Shown piece after piece: positions 33,201-42,750 of a stretch of DNA of 64,000 bases. Location of the stretch: contig CAJUDV010000006.1 in the NCBI GenBank assembly GCA_910585385.1, forward strand, positions 11,576-75,575, given 5' to 3'. Positions within the stretch are counted from its first letter, which is position 1; each line of letters begins with the position of its first letter. This DNA is from an uncultured Oscillibacter sp. (lineage in GTDB: Bacteria > Bacillota > Clostridia > Oscillospirales > Oscillospiraceae). Below the pieces are notes generated by a model, which saw only the letters and a program-made list of their open reading frames with translations, did no database searches and was not told the DNA's origin. A program made the translations under genes and the position numbers.

Positions 33201-33611
33201 ATGCGTTACTACGGAATCCTGCGCCAACGCAGGCCCTGGGTCAAAGCAGTCCTCCTTCTTCTGGCGGTCTGCATGCTCCTGCTGGAGATCGCGCGAAAGC
33301 AGTGGATCTATGTGCCGGTGATGCTGATGGCAGTTCTGGCCTGCTTTTTCCAGAAGGAGCACATCGTCTCCCAGGAGGGTGTGGACATTTACAGCCGCTT
33401 GTTCAGCTGCTCCCAGCACAGCTGCTGGACCTGGGCGGAGATCACCACCATTCATCGGGACCCCCGGAAGGCGGCCCCCAATGTGATGCTCCACTTTGGA
33501 AAGGACATCTCCACCCGGGTCTTTGTGATGACCCCCGAGGATGCCCGCGCGGTATTGGCCCTGGCGAGAAAGATGAACCCGAAGATCTACATCGCCGAGA
33601 TGGGGCGCTGA
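33201..33611 (+). CDS. Membrane protein with PH-like domain, unknown function
   Basis: A 136-residue protein whose ATG abuts the NhaC stop codon. Residues about 12-50 form two hydrophobic helices (AVLLLLAVCMLLLE, VPVMLMAVLACFF). The rest is a soluble beta-rich domain with a pattern like bacterial PH domains (HIVSQEGVDIYS, WTWAEITTIHRDPR, VFVMTPEDARAVLALAR). The domain call is by pattern only. Position suggests a role linked to the antiporter. Confidence 0.7.
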   Translation: MRYYGILRQRRPWVKAVLLLLAVCMLLLEIARKQWIYVPVMLMAVLACFFQKEHIVSQEGVDIYSRLFSCSQHSCWTWAEITTIHRDPRKAAPNVMLHFGKDISTRVFVMTPEDARAVLALARKMNPKIYIAEMGR

Positions 33612-33666
33612 CCGCGGCAGGACTTTGTCCGGACCGCCGTCCCCCTGCCGGAGTGCCATTGAGAAA

Positions 33667-33705
33667 CGCAGGCGGTTCCCAAAAGGGAACCGCCTGCGCT
33701 GCTTT
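33667..33705. terminator. Hairpin terminator between convergent genes
   Basis: CGCAGGCGGTTCCC and GGGAACCGCCTGCG form a perfect 14-bp stem with loop AAAA, followed by CTGCTTTT. Confidence 0.8.
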
Positions 33706-33715
33706 TACAAACACT

Positions 33716-34218
33716 TTACATCCTACAAGTCGACGCCGCGGGCCAGGCGGAGCCCGCCGCCTCCCCCTCTCCGAGGGCGCCCGGCAGGCGCATGTACAGC
33801 AGCGGGTACGGGCCGCCCTGCTGGTCCCGCTCCGTCCTTTTATACACCTCAAAGCCCATGTGGCGGTAAAACCCCACGGCCTGGGGATTCTGCTCATTGA
33901 CGGCCACCCGGTCCAGACCGTGCCGCTCCATTCCCCAGCGGACAAGCCGTCCGCCGACGCCCCGGCCCCGGAAAGCCGGGTCCAAAACAGCATCTCCAGG
34001 CTCCGCCCCTCCAGCCCCATGAAGGCGGCGGGGCGGCCCGGAGCCGTCTCCGCCGTGACCAAAAGAGGCACCCGGGCCAAGGCCTCCGGAACATATTGCC
34101 GGATACGCAGGATCTCCTCCTGGGACAAAAACGCGTGGGTGGCCCGTACGGAGCGCTCCCAGACCGCCAATAGCCGCTCCATCAGCACAGGGGTCCTCTC
34201 GCTGATCTCCATAACCGT
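33716..34218 (-). pseudogene. GNAT acetyltransferase (YjaB-like) disrupted by a -1 frameshift
   Basis: Two frames together make one YjaB-type N-acetyltransferase. The first half (from GTG 34218 after GGAGG, or ATG 34212) reads SVRATHAFLSQEEI through GRSLEMLF. The second half, in another frame, reads VLDPAFRGRGVGGRLV (acetyl-CoA loop), VNEQNPQAVGFYRHMGF and GGPYPLLYMRL. They join if the run of four T (plus-strand AAAA at 33984-33987) is read as five: CTG TTT TTG GAC would restore LFLDPAFRG. The product is lost unless the slip is programmed or the base is a sequencing error. Confidence 0.85.
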
Positions 34219-34317
34219 CACGGCTCCGCCTCCTCTCCAAAAACAAACCACATTATACCATATACGGCGCTTCTTGGGAAGTTTTGTCTAAGGCGCGCGA
34301 AAGGTGGACGGGCCCCC

Positions 34318-34346
34318 TTGTAAAATGAAAAGAACCGTGGTACAAT
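34318..34346 (+). promoter_or_regulatory. Promoter of asnS
   Basis: TTGTAA (34318-34323) and TACAAT (34341-34346) are 17 bases apart. The leader is only about 45 bases, too short for a T-box. Confidence 0.65.
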
Positions 34347-34399
34347 CAAAGACCATGATACGGAATTTACCGCTAAATACAAGAAATGGGTGAAGATTT

Positions 34400-35794
<1,395 letters not shown>

Positions 35795-35807
35795 AAGCCT
35801 GAGAGAG

Positions 35808-35830
35808 AAGGGCGGTGAAGCCGCCCTTTT
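35808..35830 (+). terminator. Hairpin terminator of asnS
   Basis: AAGGGCGG and CCGCCCTT form an 8-bp stem with loop TGAAG, followed by TTCCC. Confidence 0.65.
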
Positions 35831-35862
35831 CCCATGGAGAAGTCAAACCGAGGAGGACATCT

Positions 35863-36639
35863 GTGAGACGCTATACGGGAAAGAAGCGGGACGTGCGGCG
35901 CTGGGCGGCGCTGGACAACCTGCGGGGGCTGACCCTCTTGAGCATGATCGCCTACCACGCCTGCTGGGACATGGTCTATCTCTTCGGCGCGGACTGGGAC
36001 TGGTACGCCTCCGCCGCGGCCTACGTCTGGCAGCAGAGCATCTGCTGGACCTTCATCCTCCTCTCCGGCTTCTGCTGGCCGCTGGGGAGCAAGCCCCTCC
36101 GGCGGGGGCTGGAGGTCTTCGGCGGGGGCCTCGCGGTGACGGCGGCAACACTGCTGTTCATGCCGGCGAACCGGGTGGTCTTCGGCGTTTTGACGCTGCT
36201 GGGGAGCTGTATGCTGCTGATGATCCCCCTGGAGCGGTTTCTGGCCCGCCTGCCCGCCTGGGCGGGCCTGGGGGGAAGCGCATTGCTCTTCTGGTTTTTG
36301 CGGGACGTGAACCGGGGCCTTCTCGGCCGGGTGGGTCTCAGCACCTATCTGGCGGTCCTGCCCGGCTGGCCGTACCGGAATCTGTTCACGGCATTTCTGG
36401 GGTTCCCCCCGGCGGGTTTCTTCTCCACGGACTACTTCTCCCTGGCGCCCTGGTTCTTCCTGTTCCTCACGGGGTATTTCGCAAACCGCCTGTGGCGGGA
36501 CCACCGGCGGATTCCCACGGGCGGCCTCCCCATCCCGTTGCTGGGAACCCTGGGGCGGTACTCCCTGCCGGTGTACCTGCTGCACCAGCCGGCGGTATAC
36601 GGACTGCTGTGGGGCCTGACGCGGCTGAACCGTACATAA
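35863..36639 (+). CDS. DUF1624/heparan-alpha-glucosaminide acetyltransferase-like membrane protein
   Basis: A 258-residue membrane protein with about eight helices. RWAALDNLRGLTLLSMIAYH near the N-terminus, with its Arg and His, is the acyltransferase signature of DUF1624 proteins, and LGRYSLPVYLLHQPAVYGLL ends the domain. Such proteins are predicted to move acyl groups across the membrane; substrate unknown. The GTG at 35863 has AGGAGG 6 bases upstream and is preferred to an in-frame ATG at 35815 that overlaps the asnS terminator. Confidence 0.85.
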   Translation: MRRYTGKKRDVRRWAALDNLRGLTLLSMIAYHACWDMVYLFGADWDWYASAAAYVWQQSICWTFILLSGFCWPLGSKPLRRGLEVFGGGLAVTAATLLFMPANRVVFGVLTLLGSCMLLMIPLERFLARLPAWAGLGGSALLFWFLRDVNRGLLGRVGLSTYLAVLPGWPYRNLFTAFLGFPPAGFFSTDYFSLAPWFFLFLTGYFANRLWRDHRRIPTGGLPIPLLGTLGRYSLPVYLLHQPAVYGLLWGLTRLNRT

Positions 36640-36651
36640 GCGATCTGAACA

Positions 36652-36702
36652 CGGCGGCAGCTTGTCAAAAATGCCTTTTGACAAGCCGCCGCCGGTTTTT
36701 CG
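36652..36702 (+). terminator. Hairpin terminator after the DUF1624 gene
   Basis: CTTGTCAAAA and TTTTGACAAG are extended by GGCGG/CCGCC pairs across a two-base bulge, then a T-run follows. Confidence 0.7.
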
Positions 36703-36764
36703 CCTCAACGCCTCCCGCCAAGGACCGGCCCTGTTCCTTTACGGTTTTTTTGCGGATTTGTGCA

Positions 36765-36792
36765 TTTACATTTGGCCGGGGCATGGTACAAT
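36765..36792 (+). promoter_or_regulatory. Promoter of pyk
   Basis: TTTACA (36765-36770) and TACAAT (36787-36792) are 16 bases apart. Confidence 0.6.
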
Positions 36793-36848
36793 GAGAACGT
36801 ACCGAGAGATCAGAAAAACGATTACCATTGAGGAAAGGTGGTAAAATT

Positions 36849-38588
36849 ATGATGAGAAAGACAAAGATTGTGTGCACTCTGGGCCCGGCCACGGACCGGG
36901 AGGGCGTTCTGGGGGAGATGATGCGCGCGGGCATGAACGTGGCCCGCTTCAACTTCTCCCACGGCAGCCACGACGAGCACAAGGCCCGCCTGGACCAGCT
37001 GAAAAAGCTGCGGGAGGAGCTGGACCTGCCGGTGGCGGCCATGCTGGACACCCGCGGCCCGGAGGTGCGTCTCAGGACCTTTGCGGAGGGCTCCGTGACG
37101 CTGCGCTCCGGGGCGGAGTTCACCCTGACCACGGAGGACGTCGTGGGCGACGAAAGCCGCTGCGCCATCACATACGCCGAGCTGCCCGGGGACGTGAAGG
37201 AGGGGGACACCATCCTTCTGGACGACGGCCTGGTGCGTCTTACCGTTCTGGAGACCACCGCCTCCTCCATCCGCTGCCGGGTGGAGAACGACGGGGTGAT
37301 GAAGAACAACAAGGGCGTCAACATCCCCAATGTGCGCCTCTCCATGCCCTACATGAACCAGCGGGACCGGGAGGACATCCTCTTCGGCGCGGAGCAGGGC
37401 TTTGACTTCATTGCCGCCAGCTTCGTCCGCTCCGCCGCCGACGTGCGGGAGATCCGTGCCCTGCTGGACCAGAGGGATTCCCAAATCCGCATCATCGCCA
37501 AAATCGAAAACCGGGAGGGAATCTCCAACCTCCCGGAGATCCTGGCGGTGGCGGACGGCGTCATGGTGGCCCGGGGGGACCTAGGCGTGGAGATTGACTT
37601 CACGGAGATCCCCATGCTCCAAAAGCAGATGATCACCCAGTGTCTGGCCGCGGGCAAGCCGGTCATCACCGCCACGCAGATGCTGGACTCTATGATGGAG
37701 AACCCCCGCCCCACCCGGGCGGAGATCACCGACGTGGCCAACGCCATTTACGACGGCACCTCCGCCATCATGCTCTCCGGCGAGACGGCGGCGGGCCGCT
37801 ACCCCGTGGAGGCCGTGAAGACCATGGACGCCATCGCCCGCAAGACGGAGTCCAGCATCGACTGCTCCAAGCGGGTGAAGATGGACGGCAAGAAGATGTC
37901 CATCACCGCCGCCACGGCCCACGCCGCCTGCACCACCGCCCTGGACATCGGCGCGGACGCCATCCTCACCGTCAGCCAGGGGGGCACCACCGCCCAGATG
38001 GTCAGCCGCTTCCGCACCAGCACCACCGTGGTGGCCCTGCTGCTGGACCCCCAGGTGCGGCGGCAGATGAATCTCTACTGGGGCGTGGCGCCCATTATGA
38101 TGCCCTACGCCGGCAGCACCGACGAGCTGGTGGACTTCGCCGTCCAGGCGGCGGAGGACGCGGGCCTGGTGAAGCAGGGGGACATCGTGGTGGTCACCGC
38201 CGGCGTTCCCGTGGGGGTAGCGGGCACCACCAACATGATTCGGGTCCGCCAGGTGGGCGGTTCCCTGATCAACGGCGTGGGTGTTGGGTCCAAGCTGGCC
38301 ACCGGCCGGCTGTGCGTGTGCCGCACCGTGGAGGAGGCGGCGGAGAAGTTCCACCCCGGCGACGTGCTGGTGGTGCCCTATACCAACAACGACTTCCTGC
38401 CCTACATCCGGGAGGCCGCCGCGGTCATCTGCGAGGAGGGCAGTACGGAGGGCCACGCCGCCACGGTGGGACTGACCCTGGACAAGGCGGTGATTGTGGG
38501 CGCCGTGGCCGCCACAAAGCGGCTGGAGGACGGCGTGCTGGTATCCGTGGACTGCGCCCGGGGCGTGGTGCAGACGCTGCCGCAGTAA
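36849..38588 (+). CDS. pyk: Pyruvate kinase with C-terminal PEP-utilising-type domain
   Basis: A 579-residue pyruvate kinase, the last step of glycolysis (PEP + ADP to pyruvate + ATP). The barrel starts RKTKIVCTLGPATD, the catalytic ITATQMLDSMMENPRPTRAE follows, and MVARGDLGVEI is the metal-binding stretch. Beyond residue about 475 an extra domain (EEGSTEGHAATVGL) matches the phosphohistidine-like C-terminal domain of Bacillus and Geobacillus enzymes, but without the catalytic histidine of true PEP-utilising domains at the usual TSH site. The first of two adjacent ATGs (36849) is 6 bases after AAAGGTGG. Confidence 0.96.
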   Translation: MMRKTKIVCTLGPATDREGVLGEMMRAGMNVARFNFSHGSHDEHKARLDQLKKLREELDLPVAAMLDTRGPEVRLRTFAEGSVTLRSGAEFTLTTEDVVGDESRCAITYAELPGDVKEGDTILLDDGLVRLTVLETTASSIRCRVENDGVMKNNKGVNIPNVRLSMPYMNQRDREDILFGAEQGFDFIAASFVRSAADVREIRALLDQRDSQIRIIAKIENREGISNLPEILAVADGVMVARGDLGVEIDFTEIPMLQKQMITQCLAAGKPVITATQMLDSMMENPRPTRAEITDVANAIYDGTSAIMLSGETAAGRYPVEAVKTMDAIARKTESSIDCSKRVKMDGKKMSITAATAHAACTTALDIGADAILTVSQGGTTAQMVSRFRTSTTVVALLLDPQVRRQMNLYWGVAPIMMPYAGSTDELVDFAVQAAEDAGLVKQGDIVVVTAGVPVGVAGTTNMIRVRQVGGSLINGVGVGSKLATGRLCVCRTVEEAAEKFHPGDVLVVPYTNNDFLPYIREAAAVICEEGSTEGHAATVGLTLDKAVIVGAVAATKRLEDGVLVSVDCARGVVQTLPQ

Positions 38589-38607
38589 GGAAGGATCGCG
38601 TTTGACT

Positions 38608-38656
38608 CAAGCCTCATGCGCCCCGAAGGGGTATTTCAAAGGCTTGCGGGGGTACC
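38608..38656 (+). repeat. Dispersed hairpin-rich intergenic repeat, copy B
   Basis: CAAGCCT is interrupted by a CATGCGCCCCGAAGGGGTAT insert and resumes TTTCAAAGGCTTGCGGGG, shared with copy C; a GGGGC-TTT-GCCCC hairpin follows as in the other copies. Confidence 0.65.
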
Positions 38657-38696
38657 GGGGGTACGGGGCTTTGCCCCGTACCCCCGCATGTTTTTT
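38657..38696 (+). terminator. Terminator of pyk formed by the repeat's hairpin
   Basis: GGGGGTACGGGGC and GCCCCGTACCCCC form a perfect 13-bp stem with loop TTT, and TTTTTT follows at 38691-38696. Confidence 0.75.
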
Positions 38697-38722
38697 GACG
38701 ACAAGTTTACGCAGGGACTCTA

Positions 38723-40396
38723 TCAGAACAGCCCCGTAATCCTTCCGTTCTCGTCCACGTCGATCTTCTCCGCCGCCGGCGCCTTCGGCAGTCCCGGCAT
38801 GGTCATAATATCCCCTGTCAGCGCCACCAGGAACCCCGCCCCGGCGCTGACCTTCAAATTCCGCACCGTGACGGTAAACCCGCTGGGAGCCCCCAGTTTC
38901 GCCGCGTCGTCGGAGAAGCTGTACTGCGTCTTTGCCATGCAGATGGGCAATTTCCCAAATCCCAGCTCCTCCAGTTCCCTCATCTGCTTCCGGGCGGCGG
39001 CGGTGAGCTCCGCCCCGTCGGCGTGGTAGACCTTTCTCACAATGTCGTTCAGCTTCTCCTCAATGGGGGCCTCCGCATCGTAGGCAAACCGGAATTCATT
39101 GGGCGATTCGCACAGGCGGACCACCTCCTCCGCCAGGGCCAGGCCCCCCTGGCCGCCCTTGGCCCATACCTCGCTGAGGGCCGCGTTCACCCCCAGCTCC
39201 CTGCACTTGTCCTCCACCAGCTTTAATTCCGCGGCGGTATCCGTGGGGAAGGCGTTGACGGCCACCACGCAGGGCAGGCCGAATACATCCTTGATGTTCC
39301 CCACATGCCGCAGCAGGTTGGGCAATCCCCGCTCCAGGGCCTCCAGATTCTCCTCATTCAGGTCGGCCTTGGCCACGCCCCCGTGGTTTTTCAGGGCCCG
39401 CACCGTGGCTACCACCACCACCGCGCTGGGTTTCAGCCCCGCCAGACGGCACTTGATGTCCAGGAACTTCTCCGCCCCCAGGTCCGCGCCGAAGCCCGCC
39501 TCCGTCACGGCGTAGTCCGCCAGCCGCAGGGCCATCTTGGTGGCCATCACGGAGTTGCACCCGTGGGCGATGTTGGCGAAGGGGCCGCCGTGGATGAAGG
39601 CGGGAGTGCCCTCCAGGGTCTGCACCAGGTTGGGCTTTAAGGCGTCCTTCAACAGGGCCGCCATGGCCCCCTCGGCCCTCAGGTCGCGGGCCGTGACGGG
39701 CTTGCCATCGTAGGTGTAGCCCACCACCATCCGGCCCAGCCGGGCTTTCAGGTCCGGGATGTCCGCGGCCAGGCACAGCACCGCCATGATCTCGCTGGCC
39801 ACGGTGATGTCAAACCCGTCCTCCCGGGGCACGCCCTGCATCCGGCCCCCCAGGCCGTCCACAATGTTCCGCAGCTGCCGGTCGTTCATGTCCACGCAGC
39901 GTTTCCAGGTGATCTTCTTCACGTCGATCCCCAGCTGGTTGCCCTGTTGGATGTGGTTGTCCAGCAGGGCCGCCAGAAAGTTGTTGGCCGCGCCGATGGC
40001 GTGGAAGTCCCCGGTGAAGTGGAGGTTGATGTCCTCCATGGGCACCACCTGGGCATACCCGCCGCCAGCGGCGCCGCCCTTCACGCCAAACACAGGGCCC
40101 AGAGACGGCTCCCGCAGGGCCACCAGGGTGTTCTTCCCCAGGCGGCGCATGGCGTCCGCCAGACCCACGGTGGTGGTGGTCTTGCCCTCCCCGGCGGGGG
40201 TGGGGTTGATGGCGGTGACTAAAATCAGCTTCCCGTCAGGCCTCGTGCTCTCCCGCAGGAGGCGGTAGTCCACCTTAGCCTTGTAATTGCCGTAGAGCTC
40301 CAGGTATTTCTCCTCCACCCCGGCGGTCCGGGCGATGTCCGTAATGGGACGCATGGCGCACTGCTGGGCAATCTCGATGTCGGATAAAATCTTCAT
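38723..40396 (-). CDS. fhs: Formate-tetrahydrofolate ligase
   Basis: A 557-residue enzyme making 10-formyl-THF from formate, THF and ATP, the entry of formate into one-carbon metabolism. The P-loop is TPAGEGKTTTTVGL (about residues 66-79), and FGVKGGAAGGGYAQVVPMED and GGPFANIAHGCNSVMAT are family landmarks. Length matches the family. The ATG at 40396 has GGGAGG 6 bases upstream; an ORF extension to 40444 is not conserved. No other Wood-Ljungdahl genes are beside it, so a purine/one-carbon role is as likely as acetogenesis. Confidence 0.97.
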   Translation of the reverse strand: MKILSDIEIAQQCAMRPITDIARTAGVEEKYLELYGNYKAKVDYRLLRESTRPDGKLILVTAINPTPAGEGKTTTTVGLADAMRRLGKNTLVALREPSLGPVFGVKGGAAGGGYAQVVPMEDINLHFTGDFHAIGAANNFLAALLDNHIQQGNQLGIDVKKITWKRCVDMNDRQLRNIVDGLGGRMQGVPREDGFDITVASEIMAVLCLAADIPDLKARLGRMVVGYTYDGKPVTARDLRAEGAMAALLKDALKPNLVQTLEGTPAFIHGGPFANIAHGCNSVMATKMALRLADYAVTEAGFGADLGAEKFLDIKCRLAGLKPSAVVVVATVRALKNHGGVAKADLNEENLEALERGLPNLLRHVGNIKDVFGLPCVVAVNAFPTDTAAELKLVEDKCRELGVNAALSEVWAKGGQGGLALAEEVVRLCESPNEFRFAYDAEAPIEEKLNDIVRKVYHADGAELTAAARKQMRELEELGFGKLPICMAKTQYSFSDDAAKLGAPSGFTVTVRNLKVSAGAGFLVALTGDIMTMPGLPKAPAAEKIDVDENGRITGLF

Positions 40397-40537
40397 AACC
40401 GGCCTCCCGAAAATAGGTATTACTTTTTTCCGCGGGTAGATCATACCATGAATTTCCGAAAATGAAAAGGGGGGAATCGCATAAAACCCACCAAATTTTC
40501 CAAAAATCCACCTCTTTAGGCGCGCTGAGATGCCAAA

Positions 40538-40572
40538 AGGCCCGGCGGTTTTGTAAACCGCCGGGCCTCTTT
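40538..40572. terminator. Hairpin terminator of the MerR-YbjQ-MBL operon
   Basis: AGGCCCGGCGGTTT and AAACCGCCGGGCCT form a perfect 14-bp stem flanked by AAAA on the left, which gives a T-run on the minus strand. Confidence 0.8.
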
Positions 40573-40589
40573 TGAAAAAATATCCCGCC

Positions 40590-41294
40590 TCAAAGGGAGA
40601 ACGTCTGCCCCTCCGCAGCGACGGGGAGTGTCCGGGACCGAAACTCCGGATACCGGGCCAGGAATTTCTCCGTAAAGCCGAAATCCCCCCACTGGTGCAT
40701 GGGGAGAAAGCGGCGGATTTCCGCCGTCTCCAGAAGATACTGGGGGCCCCGGAAGCCGTCCTCCCCCAGACGGGGATCCAGGGGGAGCATGGCCAGGTCG
40801 ATTTCCCTGCCTTCCAGAGGCTCCGTGTACCGCTTGAAGTTCACCTCCATGTTCCGGTTCCACGCCCGCTCCTCCCCCTCCCAATGCCACCAGTTCAGAT
40901 CCCCGGCGTGGAAGAGAGTAAGGCCGTCCGCCGTCACCAAAAACGCCTCTCCCTCGTCGGTGGAGGGCAGGGCCTCAACGCGGGTCTGAGCCAGGGCGCA
41001 GACCTCCCCGCCCCGCAGGGTAAGGCACTTTGCCGCCGTCTCAGGGCGGACGCCCAGGCGGCTGAGGTCCCGGGGCCTGATGTCGTGGCCCAGCACAAAG
41101 CGGACGTCCCGTACTCTGTCGTCCAGGGAGAAGATCCGGGGGTTGAAGTGGTCCTCGTGGCGGTGGCTGGCAAAGACGTGCAGGGGAACCCCCGGCCTGA
41201 TCGCCGGGAGCCTCCCCTTCCACCAGTCAAACAGCAGCGTCACAGAGGGCAGCTCCGCCAGAAAGCCGCTGTGGCCCAGGAATGTGACGGTCAT
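40590..41294 (-). CDS. MBL-fold metallo-hydrolase
   Basis: A 234-residue metallo-beta-lactamase fold protein of the UlaG/YtkL-like type. It begins MTVTFLGHSGFLAEL and has the metal motif SHRHEDHF (H-x-H-x-D-H), a later HAGDLNWWHW and a C-terminal histidine (LPMHQWGDF). The substrate is unknown. Its ATG overlaps the YbjQ stop by one base (TGATG), with little ribosome binding site of its own, so translation is probably coupled. It is last of a five-gene overlapping operon. Confidence 0.88.
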   Translation of the reverse strand: MTVTFLGHSGFLAELPSVTLLFDWWKGRLPAIRPGVPLHVFASHRHEDHFNPRIFSLDDRVRDVRFVLGHDIRPRDLSRLGVRPETAAKCLTLRGGEVCALAQTRVEALPSTDEGEAFLVTADGLTLFHAGDLNWWHWEGEERAWNRNMEVNFKRYTEPLEGREIDLAMLPLDPRLGEDGFRGPQYLLETAEIRRFLPMHQWGDFGFTEKFLARYPEFRSRTLPVAAEGQTFSL

Positions 41295-41608
41295 CACAGG
41301 AATTTTACCGCCGTGCCGTAGACAATGATCTCGGCGGCTCCCTGCATCACGGAGGACGAGCCGTAGCGGATGTTGACGACGGCGTCCGCCCCCAGGGCCT
41401 CCGCCTCGTCCACCATGCGCTTGGTGGCGATCTGCCGGGCCTCCACCAGCATCTCCGTGTAGCCCACGATCTCGCCGCCCACCAGGGTCTTCATGCTGGC
41501 CATAAAGTCCTTGCCGAAGTTTTTGGACTGAACCACCGTGCCCTTCACGATGCCCAGGGCCTCAAACTCCTGTCCGCCGGGGATATAGTCAATATTTAAG
41601 AGCTTCAT
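41294..41608 (-). CDS. YbjQ family protein (UPF0145, heavy-metal-binding-like)
   Basis: A 104-residue YbjQ/PF01906 protein: IVKGTVVQSKNFGKDF, ARQIATKRMVDEAEALGADA and VNIRYGSSSVMQGAAEIIVY. Known structures are pentamers; the family is called heavy-metal-binding from sequence, without firm proof of function. Its start codon and ribosome binding site (GGAGGAGAACTCGATG) lie inside the end of the preceding small membrane gene, with 20 bases of overlap. Confidence 0.92.
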   Translation of the reverse strand: MKLLNIDYIPGGQEFEALGIVKGTVVQSKNFGKDFMASMKTLVGGEIVGYTEMLVEARQIATKRMVDEAEALGADAVVNIRYGSSSVMQGAAEIIVYGTAVKFL

Positions 41609-41852
41609 CGAGTTCTCCTCCTTCAATTTCCGTAAATCTTTCTCTCAGCACCACCAGCGCCGGGATCATCAGCACGACGAAAAAAGCAGTCAGGGCCGCA
41701 AACAAAACCACCGCCCACCGGGGCAGGCCGGGGATAAAGCACAGCGCGGCGCACAACGCCCCGCAGGCCAGCATCAGGAGGCCGAACACGGCAGCCCCCA
41801 GCACCGCCTGCCGCCGGTGCCTTTTTTTGCGCTCCTCAGTATTGGCTGGCAT
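41589..41852 (-). CDS. Small membrane protein with EIxxGExDxA tail (second)
   Basis: An 87-residue protein with two hydrophobic helices (VLGAAVFGLLMLACGALCAAL and WAVVLFAALTAFFVVLMIPA) between a basic N-terminus and the tail FTEIEGGELDEALKY. The same tail pattern ends the preceding small protein and the MerR regulator. It overlaps the gene before it by 17 bases and the gene after by 20. The start site GGAGGGGAGGAAGAGGATG is embedded in the preceding gene. No known function. Confidence 0.8.
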   Translation of the reverse strand: MPANTEERKKRHRRQAVLGAAVFGLLMLACGALCAALCFIPGLPRWAVVLFAALTAFFVVLMIPALVVLRERFTEIEGGELDEALKY

Positions 41853-42090
41853 CCTCTTCCTCCCCTCCGTCGATCTCCCGCAGCCGCTCCCGCAGGGCCT
41901 TGACCGCCCCCACGATCACCGCGCCGCCCACGATGAGCCAGCACAGCAGGGGGAACATGACGTTGACGGTCTCCCCGCCGCTCCACAGACCCATGGTCCC
42001 CAAAACCACCGCCATCAGAGGCGCGATATACGCGATTACCAGCACAGTGATGACAATGGGGGCGATTTTCTTCTTAGTAGTTTTTCGCAT
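41836..42090 (-). CDS. Small membrane protein with EIxxGExDxA tail (first)
   Basis: An 84-residue protein with two hydrophobic helices (IVITVLVIAYIAPLMAVVLG and VMFPLLCWLIVGGAVIVGA), a basic start (MRKTTKKKI) and the tail LREIDGGEEEDASQY. It overlaps the MerR gene by 17 bases, and its ribosome binding site and start (AAAGGAGAGATCGACGATG) encode part of the MerR tail. Probably a membrane partner of the regulator or of the downstream products. Confidence 0.8.
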   Translation of the reverse strand: MRKTTKKKIAPIVITVLVIAYIAPLMAVVLGTMGLWSGGETVNVMFPLLCWLIVGGAVIVGAVKALRERLREIDGGEEEDASQY

Positions 42091-42724
42091 CGTCGATCTC
42101 TCCTTTCCCGATTTCCCGCAGCCGCTGGAACAGCGCAGCCAGAACGCCTCCGGTCACCAGCGCCAGCAGGGCCAGGCTGATCAGCAGCAGAGGCAGCGGC
42201 AGACCGTTTACGGGGTTTTGCAAAAAGACCCAGACCAGCAGGCCCATGAGGCCCGCCATCAGCGCCGTCATGCTCCCGGCAATGGCCAGCGGAGCCACGT
42301 ACCGGATGCGGATGTCGCTGCGCTGCTTATTTTGGAAGGTGGTACCCTCCTGCTCCAGGGTCTCCATTTTGATGAGGAGGTCCTGCGCGTCCAGGTCCTC
42401 CAGCCGCTGGGGGCAGTCCGTCAGGCCGCCGCACAGTCGGATGGCCTGCTCCAGGTTCTCCAGGTCCCGCTCCAGCGTCACCATGTGCCGCCGCATTCCG
42501 TCCCCCACGGTGTGAACGCCGCCCTGCATCTTCCGGATCTCCTCCAGGGGCACACCCAGCTTCCGCATGAGCTTGATCCGCCGCAGAACCGCCACCTCCG
42601 CCTCGCCGTAGTCCCGGTAGCCGTTCTCGCTGTTCCGCCGGGGCGTCAGCAGGCCCTCGGCCTCATAGAAGCGGATATTCTTCTTTGTAATGCCCACCAG
42701 GGCCTCCACCTCGTTGATTTTCAG
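42074..42724 (-). CDS. MerR family regulator with C-terminal membrane domain, probable CTG start
   Basis: A 216-residue protein if translation starts at the CTG at 42724; the first standard start codon is GTG at 42709. The CTG is preferred because homology to MerR proteins (KINEVEALVGITKKNIRFYE) begins there and GAGGTGA is at proper spacing. Residues about 1-75 are the winged helix, 80-115 the dimer coiled coil, and about 135-205 two membrane helices (VAPLAIAGSMTALMAGLMGL, LLLISLALLALVTGGVLA) followed by the tail LREIGKGEIDDAKNY. It heads a five-gene operon behind a MerR-type promoter, so autoregulation from the membrane is likely. Confidence 0.87.
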   Translation of the reverse strand: MKINEVEALVGITKKNIRFYEAEGLLTPRRNSENGYRDYGEAEVAVLRRIKLMRKLGVPLEEIRKMQGGVHTVGDGMRRHMVTLERDLENLEQAIRLCGGLTDCPQRLEDLDAQDLLIKMETLEQEGTTFQNKQRSDIRIRYVAPLAIAGSMTALMAGLMGLLVWVFLQNPVNGLPLPLLLISLALLALVTGGVLAALFQRLREIGKGEIDDAKNY

Positions 42725-42750
42725 CCCGTCTCACCTCGCTTTCTGAGGGT

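Noticed and set aside
34252..34399. T-box leader before asnS
   Set aside because: The promoter leaves only about 45 bases of leader and no T-box core or paired terminator structure is seen.
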